In this document: positions 1 to 5,275 of the stretch, in pieces
How positions within the stretch are numbered: the first letter of the stretch is position 1
Layout: each line of letters starts with the position of its first letter
Assembly (NCBI GenBank): GCA_943326315.2
Contig: CALPSU020000190.1
Coordinates: 1-5,275 of the forward strand
Length of the DNA: 5,275 nt
Direction of reading: 5' to 3'
Source: Chryseobacterium gleum
Lineage (GTDB): Bacteria; Bacteroidota; Bacteroidia; Flavobacteriales_D; Crocinitomicaceae
Notes under the pieces: generated by a model
The model's database searches: none
What the model was told of the DNA's origin: nothing
The model's input: the letters and a program-made list of their open reading frames with translations, nothing else
Program-made: the position numbers and the translations under genes

Positions 1-561
1 AACTATACAGTTACAGGGACAACGAATGGCTGTTCAGGAACTCCAGCAAGTGTTTCAGTAACAGTAAATCAAACCCCAACAATAACCGCATCTGCAACCG
101 CAACAACAATATACGATGGGCAGCCAGTTACTCTTTTTGGAGCAGGAGGTACTACTTATGTTTGGGACAATAATGTAATAAATGCAACTGCGTTTTCACC
201 AAATACGACTAAAACGTATACAGTTATTGGAACAATAGCAGGATGTTCAAATACATCATCTATTTTAATTACTGTATTATCTTCGGCAGGTATTGAAGCT
301 GTTCAAATGAACGATTTATTTAATGCTTATTATGATAAATCGACTAATCAAATTAACATAAATGCTATCCTTGAAAATGGAAGTGATATCTCCATTCAGC
401 TTTACAATGAAGTAGGACAAGAAGTTTATAATTTTGACGCATTAAATTGCATAGGGAAAAACTTCTTCGACATCAATGCTAATAAACTTAAACAAGGAGT
501 TTACATAGTAAAGGTAAATACTAGTAAAGCAAATTTCACTAAAAAAGTGGTAGTAGATTAA
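1..561 (+). CDS. C-terminal part of an Ig-repeat surface protein with a T9SS sorting domain (5' end outside window)
   Basis: The frame is open from base 1 and ends at TAA 559-561, giving 186 residues of what is probably a much larger protein. Residues 1-25 are the tail of one Ig/PKD-like beta-sandwich repeat, and about 28-95 form a complete one. Both end in a matching block: YTVTGTTNGCS at 2-12 and YTVIGTIAGCS at 73-83, 71 residues apart. Residues about 104-186 resemble the T9SS C-terminal sorting domain: IQLYNEVGQEV (132-142), LKQGVYIVKV (163-172) and the terminal KKVVVD. Such domains direct export across the outer membrane, where they are removed and the protein is attached to the surface or released. 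The usual YPNP near the start of this domain is missing; AYYDKSTNQ stands in its place. An ATG at 307 would begin inside the sorting domain without a signal peptide, so it is internal. A role in adhesion is inferred from architecture only; no catalytic domain is visible. Confidence 0.85.
   Translation, partial: NYTVTGTTNGCSGTPASVSVTVNQTPTITASATATTIYDGQPVTLFGAGGTTYVWDNNVINATAFSPNTTKTYTVIGTIAGCSNTSSILITVLSSAGIEAVQMNDLFNAYYDKSTNQININAILENGSDISIQLYNEVGQEVYNFDALNCIGKNFFDINANKLKQGVYIVKVNTSKANFTKKVVVD
4..249 (+). repeat. Direct repeat of Ig-like module boundaries (4-36 and 217-249)
   Basis: The bases coding YTVxGTxxGCS occur twice at a spacing of 213 nt, exactly 71 codons. They share an identical ten-base core (4-13 and 217-226) and diverge afterwards. 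This marks one module length of the tandem Ig-like array that presumably continues upstream of the window. Confidence 0.6.
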
Positions 562-568
562 GAAAATA

Positions 569-624
569 ACTCTCCTACTAGACTTTAATTTTGTCTTGTA
601 GGAGAGTATTTGCATTTTATTTTG
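569..624 (+). terminator. Hairpin terminator of the Ig-repeat protein gene
   Basis: A 10-bp perfect stem (ACTCTCCTAC at 569-578 with GTAGGAGAGT at 598-607) is extended inward by one T:T mismatch and four more pairs (580-583 with 593-596), closing a 9-nt loop. A T-rich stretch follows (609-624). It starts eight bases after the stop codon, as expected for an intrinsic terminator. Confidence 0.8.
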
Positions 625-646
625 TTAATAAAAATTGTCGACATAT

Positions 647-661
647 TTTATCGATGAATTA
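647..661 (+). repeat. Left arm of a 15-nt inverted repeat flanking the LRR gene
   Basis: TTTATCGATGAATTA is the exact reverse complement of bases 1873-1887. The core ATCGAT is itself a palindrome, so the two sites also match as direct repeats with two differences. This arm lies 166 bases before the LRR gene's start codon. It could be a regulator-binding site, a recombination relic, or chance in AT-rich DNA. Confidence 0.5.
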
Positions 662-772
662 AACTTTTACCATTAACCATGCCTTTAAATCAAGTGTTTA
701 TGTTTCTATTAACCCGATAAAAATATAAGTCATAGTTATTAACAATGCTTGGTGAATGCAATTTTCAAAATG

Positions 773-805
773 TTAATAAACCCCTTTGCTTTTTAGTTAT
801 GTTTG
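773..805 (+). promoter_or_regulatory. Probable Bacteroidota-type promoter of the LRR gene
   Basis: TATGTTTG at 798-805 matches the Bacteroidota -7 consensus TAnnTTTG at every defined base. The -33 element is weak: TTA at 773-775 in place of TTG, with a 22-base spacer. Transcription would start near 810-813, leaving a leader of about 15 nt before the ATG at 827. Confidence 0.5.
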
Positions 806-826
806 TTATATAAGATTATAATAAAC

Positions 827-1837
827 ATGTTAAAAGTAGTATTCATAGCAATTTTAGTTTCGTTTTATGGAAATGCTCAAAATATCATCGAAATAAAAGA
901 TGAAAATTTTGCGGTATTTTTAAATGAGAACTTCCCTAATTGTATGAATTCAAATCAATTGAATACAACATGTCCAGAAATTATTTCAACTGAATCATTA
1001 ATTTTAAACGCTTTAAAAATTTCAAATTTAGATGGATTACAAGCATTTGTAAATTTAAAATCTTTAGAATGTGTTGAGAATAATTTAGTTTATTTACCAA
1101 CTTTACCAACTACACTTGTAAAGTTAGATTGTAGCATGAACCAATTAATAACATTACCGCAACTACCTTCTACACTTGAAGAATTGAGTTGTGCTGCAAA
1201 TCAACTAAAAGCCCTTCCGATTTTACCTATAAATTTAAAAATAGTATATTGTAATTTTAATCAAATTACTACCCTTCCTAACTTACCAACAACATTAGAA
1301 TATTTGGCGTGCGGATCAAATAAAATAACGTGCTTACCTGTTTTACCTTCGTCAATATTCATAGGAGATATTACATTAAATCCTATAACTTGTTTAGCAA
1401 ATCATACCGAATGGATGGACCAAGAAAGTTTGAAAATACCAATTTGTAATGAACAAGATCAAAACACTAATTTGAATCGTTGTATATGTATCTCTACAAC
1501 TTTACTAAGTATTGAAAAAACAGAAGATCTTAAAAATTCTCAGCTAGGAGTAAATATTTTAGGGAATGATAAAAATAATCAAATTGAAAATGGTAGTGAT
1601 ATATTAATTTATCCGAACCCTACAGAGGGAAATGTGATTGTACAATCGAAAGAGTTAATTAATTCTATTATCGTTAAAGACATTGAAGGAAAATTAATTA
1701 AGTTAAATTCAAAAATGGAAAATATTAGTCTAAATCAAGTTAATCTTGATTTAACAGAATTGACTAATGGGGTTTATTTTTTCGAAACTTCTACCACAAA
1801 TACTTTAACAATTTATAAAGTAATAAAAACAAATTAA
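827..1837 (+). CDS. Secreted leucine-rich repeat protein with T9SS type A sorting domain
   Basis: The product has 336 residues. The frame could be extended to TTG 803, but ATG 827 gives a clean signal peptide (MLKVVFIAILVSFYGNAQ, cut near A17/Q18) and sits just past a promoter-like -7 box, so it is chosen. Residues 19-90 are an N-terminal cap with two early LRR-like turns (ESLILNALKISNLDGL; VNLKSLECVENNL). Residues 91-190 hold five repeats of exactly 20 residues, pattern PxLPxxLxxLxCxxNQLxxL, the short bacterial LRR class seen in YopM/IpaH proteins and in many flavobacterial surface proteins. Cys recurs at 82, 102, 122, 142 and 162. A linker (about 191-258, with C207, C219, C221) leads to the sorting domain 259-336: LIYPNPTEGNVIV, a VNLDLTELTNGVYFFE block and the terminal YKVIK. 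The protein should be exported by Sec and T9SS and displayed on or released from the cell. LRR proteins bind protein ligands; the ligand here is unknown. There is no enzymatic domain. Confidence 0.9.
   Translation: MLKVVFIAILVSFYGNAQNIIEIKDENFAVFLNENFPNCMNSNQLNTTCPEIISTESLILNALKISNLDGLQAFVNLKSLECVENNLVYLPTLPTTLVKLDCSMNQLITLPQLPSTLEELSCAANQLKALPILPINLKIVYCNFNQITTLPNLPTTLEYLACGSNKITCLPVLPSSIFIGDITLNPITCLANHTEWMDQESLKIPICNEQDQNTNLNRCICISTTLLSIEKTEDLKNSQLGVNILGNDKNNQIENGSDILIYPNPTEGNVIVQSKELINSIIVKDIEGKLIKLNSKMENISLNQVNLDLTELTNGVYFFETSTTNTLTIYKVIKTN
1097..1396 (+). repeat. Five tandem 60-bp LRR units
   Basis: Five in-frame 60-base units encode residues 91-190 of the LRR protein. LP-x-LP opens each unit, and the first four carry Cys at position 12 and Asn at position 15. 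The fifth is degenerate: no Cys at position 12 (Ile182 there), and NPITCL at its end. The DNA has diverged between units while the protein pattern is kept, so this is an old array under selection rather than a fresh duplication. Confidence 0.85.
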
Positions 1838-1858
1838 TTTGCTGAATGTGATTTTAAA

Positions 1859-1891
1859 TTGTTACAATAGCATAATTCATCGATAAATTAA
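1859..1891 (+). promoter_or_regulatory. Possible phoH2 promoter
   Basis: TTG at 1859-1861 is followed after 22 bases by TAAATTAA at 1884-1891, which matches TAnnTT of the -7 box but lacks the final TG. The spacing suits Bacteroidota promoters and would give a leader of about 23 nt. The -7 half overlaps the right inverted-repeat arm at 1873-1887. The match is weak, and phoH2 may instead be transcribed from the LRR gene promoter. Confidence 0.3.
1873..1887 (+). repeat. Right arm of a 15-nt inverted repeat flanking the LRR gene
   Basis: TAATTCATCGATAAA is the exact reverse complement of 647-661. It lies in the 82-base gap between the LRR gene and phoH2, overlapping the possible phoH2 promoter, so a regulator bound here could affect phoH2 expression. 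That role is inferred from position only. Confidence 0.5.
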
Positions 1892-1919
1892 TTGTACATT
1901 AACACTAACAACTAAAACT

Positions 1920-3251
1920 ATGATTATGTCAAAAAAGAAAAAAATATACGTACTAGATACCTCTGTATTACTTCACGATCATCAGGCAATTACTAATTTT
2001 GGCGAGAATAATGTAGCAATCCCAATTACAGTATTAGAAGAGTTAGATAAATTTAAAGTAGGTAATGACTCAAAAAACTATAGCGCTAGAGAAGTTATTC
2101 GTTTTATCGATAAGCTATCAGGAGAATCTAGTTTACAAGAATGGATTTCACTCGGTAGTCACCATGGTAAATTTAAAATAGCACTTGAACACAATCCTAG
2201 AGAAGTAAACGCTGAATATGTTTACTCAATGGGTAAAAATGATCATAAAATTATAAATGCAGCACTTTTTCTGAAGGAAACCGAACCAAAATTTGAGGTA
2301 AAACTAATCACCAAAGATATTAATATGCGTATCAAAGCAAAAGCGCTTGGTATTGCAGCGGAGGATTATGCAACAGGAAAAGTAGATCCATCAGAATTAG
2401 ATAAATCTGGAACGTATACAATAGATAATGTTGATTCTGAAGTCATTCGTCAGATTTTTACACGTGGTAAAATCGATGAAGAAGGAATTTTAGGGGATAA
2501 AAAAACCCCAAATGGATACTATATTTTAAAAAGTGGAAAAACATCTTCGTTAGTCGTTTTCGATGAAAGTACGCAGCAATTGGAACGAATTGAAAAAGAA
2601 TTCGTGTATGGGATTAAGCCTAAAAATGCTGAACAAGCATTTGCTTTTAATGCATTACTAAATAATAACATTAAACTTGTTGCTTTACAAGGAGTAGCAG
2701 GAACAGGAAAAACTTTATTAGCTCTAGCTTCGGCATTAGAGCAAGCAAAATCGTATCAACAAATTATTTTAGCTCGACCAATAGTTCCTTTATCGAATAA
2801 AGAGCTAGGTTTCTTACCTGGTGATGCGAATGATAAAATTAGTCCATACATGGAACCGTTATGGGATAATTTAAAATTCATTAAATCGCAATTTGGCGAA
2901 AATGAGAAGAAACACAGAGCGATTCTTGAAATGGAACAACAAGGAAAAATAGTAATTACTCCTTTAGCTTTTATTCGTGGAAGAAGTTTATCCAACATTC
3001 TTTTCATTGTAGATGAAGCTCAAAATTTAACACCACACGAAATAAAAACAATTATCACTAGAGCTGGAGAAAATACTAAAATCATTTTTACAGGTGACGT
3101 ACATCAAATAGACACTCCTTATTTAGATGAGCATAGTAATGGTTTGGCTTATTTAATCGAGAAACTAAAAGGGCAGCCTCTATTTTCACATGTTAAACTT
3201 GAACGAGGTGAACGTTCAGATTTAGCAAATTTAGCAAATGATTTATTATAA
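1920..3251 (+). CDS. phoH2: PIN domain-PhoH family ATPase (PhoH2/YlaK type)
   Basis: The product is a cytoplasmic protein of 443 residues, close to full length for the family (B. subtilis YlaK is about 440). Residues about 8-150 form a PIN ribonuclease domain with the expected acidic residues: D13 in YVLDTS, E40/E41 in VLEELD, D108 in NDHKIINAAL and D133 in ITKDINMR. A linker (about 155-230) precedes the PhoH ATPase domain (about 233-443) with Walker A GVAGTGKT (258-265), ARPIVP (285-290), LGFLPGD (296-302), Walker B LFIVDEAQN (361-369), FTGDVHQID (390-398) and the Arg-rich end LERGERSDL (427-435). All key residues are intact. Mycobacterial PhoH2 is an ATP-dependent RNA helicase and ribonuclease; the same RNA-processing role is inferred here. 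The start is ATG 1920, but ATG 1926 (MSKKKKIYVLD) is equally possible; neither has a Shine-Dalgarno site. No small antitoxin-like frame precedes it, unlike mycobacterial phoAT-phoH2. A strong terminator follows. Confidence 0.95.
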   Translation: MIMSKKKKIYVLDTSVLLHDHQAITNFGENNVAIPITVLEELDKFKVGNDSKNYSAREVIRFIDKLSGESSLQEWISLGSHHGKFKIALEHNPREVNAEYVYSMGKNDHKIINAALFLKETEPKFEVKLITKDINMRIKAKALGIAAEDYATGKVDPSELDKSGTYTIDNVDSEVIRQIFTRGKIDEEGILGDKKTPNGYYILKSGKTSSLVVFDESTQQLERIEKEFVYGIKPKNAEQAFAFNALLNNNIKLVALQGVAGTGKTLLALASALEQAKSYQQIILARPIVPLSNKELGFLPGDANDKISPYMEPLWDNLKFIKSQFGENEKKHRAILEMEQQGKIVITPLAFIRGRSLSNILFIVDEAQNLTPHEIKTIITRAGENTKIIFTGDVHQIDTPYLDEHSNGLAYLIEKLKGQPLFSHVKLERGERSDLANLANDLL

Positions 3252-3266
3252 AAACTAGAGAAATTA

Positions 3267-3320
3267 TTCCATCAAGATCTGTTTATTAATAGATTTTGGT
3301 GGAACTCTTATGTTTTTTTT
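3267..3320 (+). terminator. Strong intrinsic terminator after phoH2
   Basis: In RNA, 3267-3280 pairs with 3291-3304 over 14 bp, including two G:U pairs, around a 10-nt loop. After eight bases a run of nine T follows (3313-3321). It begins 16 bases past the phoH2 stop and separates phoH2 from the small membrane protein gene. Confidence 0.85.
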
Positions 3321-3328
3321 TACTTTTA
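3296..3328 (+). promoter_or_regulatory. Possible promoter of the small membrane protein gene, overlapping the terminator
   Basis: TTG at 3296-3298 and TACTTTTA at 3321-3328 (one mismatch to TAnnTTTG) are 22 bases apart, within the Bacteroidota range. The T9 run of the preceding terminator forms the end of the spacer. The start would be near 3333, with a leader of about 25 nt. A 7-bp dyad (TTACATA 3326-3332 / TATGTAA 3340-3346) spans the predicted start point and might be an operator. Confidence 0.4.
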
Positions 3329-3358
3329 CATATTACCAGTATGTAAGAATAATTAATT

Positions 3359-3667
3359 ATGGATTTTGAAGCAATAAAAAAAAAAATCATCAGCGGTGAA
3401 ATGACCAATGAAGAGTTGTCAAAGTTATTCGTTAACAAACCTGTTAATACACGTAAGCAAAAATCAACTTTTTTAAGTTCTATTCTGAAAGGATTCATAG
3501 ATGGTTATGCAGAACCTCATTTCTGGAAGATGATTCTAGAGATAAGTTTAATTTTCATCGTTGTTCTTGCTGTAGTTCTTTTATCTTTTTCTGGAAAAAT
3601 TGATGCCACTGTTACTTCTGTTTTACTCTCACTTGTATTAGGATTTTTATTTGGAAAAATGAAATAA
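3359..3667 (+). CDS. Small two-helix membrane protein of unknown function
   Basis: The product has 102 residues. I do not recognise a family. The N-terminal half (1-55) is polar and basic: MDFEAIKKKI, a stretch resembling an amphipathic helix with MTNEELSKLF, then KPVNTRKQKS. Two hydrophobic helices follow at about 57-77 (WKMILEISLIFIVVLAVVLL) and 83-99 (ATVTSVLLSLVLGFLFG), joined by the short turn SFSGKID. With Arg/Lys before the first helix and KMK at the end, both termini should be cytoplasmic, giving an inner-membrane hairpin. The ATG at 3359 is the first start in frame after a plausible promoter; no Shine-Dalgarno site is present. An 11-A run covers codons 6-10 (see the separate entry). 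It is separated from phoH2 by a terminator and lies 49 bases before the next gene with no clear terminator between, so it may be co-transcribed with the lamin-tail protein gene. The hydrophobic pattern and intact frame support a real gene. Confidence 0.75.
   Translation: MDFEAIKKKIISGEMTNEELSKLFVNKPVNTRKQKSTFLSSILKGFIDGYAEPHFWKMILEISLIFIVVLAVVLLSFSGKIDATVTSVLLSLVLGFLFGKMK
3376..3386 (+). repeat. A11 homopolymer in the start region of the small membrane protein
   Basis: Eleven consecutive A run from the last base of codon 6 to the first base of codon 10 (Ile-Lys-Lys-Lys-Ile). Loss of one A leads to TGA six codons after the tract; gain of one leads to TGA four codons after it. Either slip would therefore switch the protein off. 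It is a candidate replication or transcription slippage site. Confidence 0.7.
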
Positions 3668-3716
3668 ATATTAATTATAACAAAACTTAACCCCTTATTT
3701 AACTAAATCAACCCTT

Positions 3717-5275
3717 ATGATTCGCTTATTTTCTTTATTCCTATTTTTAGGATGTTTTTCTGTTTTTTCTCAAATTTCAGACAATTTCAACGATGGAAAC
3801 TTCACTCTTTCCCCAACATGGTCTGGCTCAAATTTAAACTTTATTGTTAATTCATCGAAACAATTACAAAGTACTTCAACCGTTGCGGGGACTTCCTATC
3901 TATCAACTAATCATAATTTAACATCGATAGATTCTAAAGAGTGGAAATTTTGGATTAAAATGGCTTTTTCACCTTCTACATCGAACTATTCTAAAGTTTA
4001 TTTAACTTCTGTAAATTCAAATCTATCGACAAATCCAGATGGTTATTATTTGCAATTTGGAGAAAGTGGTACAGCTGATAAGGTAAGATTAATGAAGAGA
4101 GAAAATAGCGTGACTTCTGAAATATGCTCTGGATTAGCCGCCCAAATTTCTAAAAGTTTTGCAATAGGAGTTAGAGTCTTGAGAGATAATGTTGGAAATT
4201 GGAAGTTATTTATTGATCCTTTGGGAGGTGAAGATTTTAATTCATATGCGCTTGGAACCGACACTTCATCCATTATAGGATCATCATTCGGTATTTTTTG
4301 TAAATACAGTTTGTCTAATGCAAGTAAATTTTATTTGGATAATTTTGAGATTAAAGAAGAAGTAAAAGATCTATCACCTCCAATCCTTATTTCTGCTAAT
4401 GTAGTTTCACCAAATAGCGTTGATCTTCATTTTGATCAGTCTTTAGAGATTATTTCAGCTGAATCAATAATTAATTATTCTTTAAGTCCGAATATTGAAA
4501 TTGATTCAGTCAAACTTGACACACTTAATAATTCGATTATACATCTTGTATTAAAATCTGATTTAATTAATGGACAAAACTATAGTGTTCAAACTACAAA
4601 TATTACCGATATTCTTGGCAATATTTCTGTAATTCAAACTGCAACATTTTCATTTTTGGTAACAGAAACACCAATTTTAGGGGACGTTATTATCACCGAA
4701 TTCATGTCAGATCCTTCTCCAGTTATTGGTTTACCAGAAATAGAATATATTGAAATTTTTAATTCTAGTAATAAATATTTTGATCTTCAAGATTGGAAAA
4801 TCGGAGACGCAACTGGAGATGGAACTCTCGATTCAATATGGTTATTCCCAGGAGAATATTTAATTCTTTGTACTACTTCAGCGATTAATGAATTTACAAA
4901 ATGTGTTGGGGTTACATCTTTTCCAAGTTTAAATAATTCAGGAGACGAGATTGTATTAAAATTTAGCAATAACCTAATTATAGATAATTTAGAATATAAC
5001 GATGGGTGGTATAAGAATGACATTAAAAAAGAGGGAGGTTATTCGTTGGAAAGGATTAATTTAAATTTACCTTGTTCCAATGTTACAAATTGGATTGCGA
5101 GTATATCTTCTATAGGAGGAACACCTTCAAAAATAAATTCTGTAAATGATTCAACAGTAGATTTAAGTCAACCTCTTATTAGTCATATACAAACTTCGGC
5201 TCCAAATCATTTAGAAATATATTTTAACGAAGGAATGGATTCAACGTCATTATCGAAAAGTTTTATTTCAACAAC
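3717..5275 (+). CDS. Secreted lamin-tail domain protein with Ig-like domains (3' end outside window)
   Basis: The frame is open from ATG 3717 to the window edge: 519 residues without a stop. The start is supported by the signal peptide MIRLFSLFLFLGCFSVFSQ (cut near S18/Q19). Residues about 20-213 begin DNFNDGNF and end FYLDNFEI, the usual borders of a concanavalin A-like jelly-roll domain in Bacteroidota exoproteins. Residues about 219-315 (SPPILISANVVSPNSVDLHFDQ... GQNYSV...TDILGN) look like an SbsA/Big_5 Ig-like domain. Residues about 321-475 form a lamin-tail domain: GDVIITEFMSDPSP, EYIEIFN (343-349), FDLQDWKIGD (355-364), FPGEYLIL (377-384), NNSGDEIVLKF (406-416), YSLERI (442-447) and NWIASI (458-463). 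A second Ig-like domain starts at about 484 (QPLISHIQTSAPNHLEIYFNE). Proteins of this kind usually continue and end in a T9SS sorting domain; here that end lies outside. No catalytic residues are evident, though secreted nucleases and phosphodiesterases often carry lamin-tail domains, so an enzyme further on is possible. No convincing promoter is visible in the 49-base gap upstream. Confidence 0.88.
   Translation, partial: MIRLFSLFLFLGCFSVFSQISDNFNDGNFTLSPTWSGSNLNFIVNSSKQLQSTSTVAGTSYLSTNHNLTSIDSKEWKFWIKMAFSPSTSNYSKVYLTSVNSNLSTNPDGYYLQFGESGTADKVRLMKRENSVTSEICSGLAAQISKSFAIGVRVLRDNVGNWKLFIDPLGGEDFNSYALGTDTSSIIGSSFGIFCKYSLSNASKFYLDNFEIKEEVKDLSPPILISANVVSPNSVDLHFDQSLEIISAESIINYSLSPNIEIDSVKLDTLNNSIIHLVLKSDLINGQNYSVQTTNITDILGNISVIQTATFSFLVTETPILGDVIITEFMSDPSPVIGLPEIEYIEIFNSSNKYFDLQDWKIGDATGDGTLDSIWLFPGEYLILCTTSAINEFTKCVGVTSFPSLNNSGDEIVLKFSNNLIIDNLEYNDGWYKNDIKKEGGYSLERINLNLPCSNVTNWIASISSIGGTPSKINSVNDSTVDLSQPLISHIQTSAPNHLEIYFNEGMDSTSLSKSFIST

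Noticed and set aside
679..720. Short + strand frame of 13 codons (MPLNQVFMFLLTR) in the gap before the LRR gene
   Set aside because: It has no supporting promoter or conservation evidence; a frame this short is expected by chance.
803..826. Upstream TTG start adding eight residues to the LRR protein
   Set aside because: It would overlap the -7 box at 798-805 and put a polar, charged extension before a signal peptide that is complete from ATG 827.
1863..1896. Six-base dyad (TACAAT / ATTGTA) between the LRR gene and phoH2 as a terminator
   Set aside because: The stem is short and AT-only, the loop is 22 nt and no T run follows, so it cannot be supported as a terminator.
2493..2509. GGGG-ATAAAAAAA-CCCC mini-hairpin inside phoH2
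   Set aside because: Only four pairs within conserved coding sequence; no reason to assign a function.
2756..3007. Antisense open frame of 83 codons within phoH2
   Set aside because: It lies opposite the conserved ATPase domain, has no promoter or family features, and is explained by the codon pattern of the real gene.
3286..3498. Antisense open frame of 70 codons across the small membrane protein start
   Set aside because: It runs through the terminator hairpin and the A11/T9 tracts; its composition (poly-Lys, Phe-rich) is a by-product of those runs.
3651..3679. TTG-N18-TAATTATA as a promoter for the lamin-tail gene
   Set aside because: The TTG lies in the upstream coding region and the -7 element matches only TAnnT, which is common in DNA this AT-rich.
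3750..3758. Possible lipoprotein signal (FLGC, Cys13) in the lamin-tail protein
   Set aside because: Position -3 is Phe rather than Leu/Val, and the hydrophobic stretch continues past the Cys to a typical FSQ signal peptidase I site.
4046..5023. Two antisense open frames (4046-4273, 4787-5023) in the lamin-tail gene
   Set aside because: Both lie opposite a long continuous coding frame with recognisable domains and show no domain or start signal of their own.

Overview
The window is AT-rich (by eye around 30-33% GC) and looks like a chromosome segment of a Bacteroidota member, most likely order Flavobacteriales. The evidence is the density of secreted proteins with type IX secretion system (T9SS) C-terminal sorting domains, signal peptides cut just before Gln (NAQ, FSQ), the absence of Shine-Dalgarno sequences, and one good match to the Bacteroidota -7 promoter box TAnnTTTG. 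The genus cannot be settled from this sequence. All genes lie on the + strand.

Layout: (1) 1-561 is the 3' end of a large Ig-repeat surface or adhesin-like protein with a C-terminal sorting domain, closed by a strong hairpin terminator (569-624). (2) 827-1837 encodes a small secreted leucine-rich-repeat protein with five exact 20-residue LPxLP-type repeats and a T9SS type A sorting domain. A likely promoter lies just upstream. (3) 1920-3251 encodes a complete PIN-PhoH fusion (PhoH2/YlaK type), an ATP-dependent RNA helicase/ribonuclease family protein, followed by a strong terminator. (4) 3359-3667 encodes a 102-residue membrane-hairpin protein of unknown function, with an 11-A homopolymer near its start. 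(5) 3717-5275 is the 5' part of a large secreted protein that runs off the window: signal peptide, a probable jelly-roll domain, an Ig-like (SbsA/Big_5) domain, a lamin-tail domain, then the start of a second Ig-like domain.

The genes do not form an evident pathway. Three of the five are separate secreted or surface proteins; the cytoplasmic PhoH2 and the small membrane protein sit between them. Terminators after genes 1 and 3 divide the window into at least three transcription units. No terminator is visible between the LRR gene and phoH2, so read-through is possible there. I found no tRNA, rRNA, CRISPR array, transposase or clear defence system. The most unusual items are a 15-nt perfect inverted repeat bracketing the LRR gene, the A11 tract as a possible on/off slippage site, the cysteine ladder in the LRR protein, and the Ig/lamin-tail architecture.
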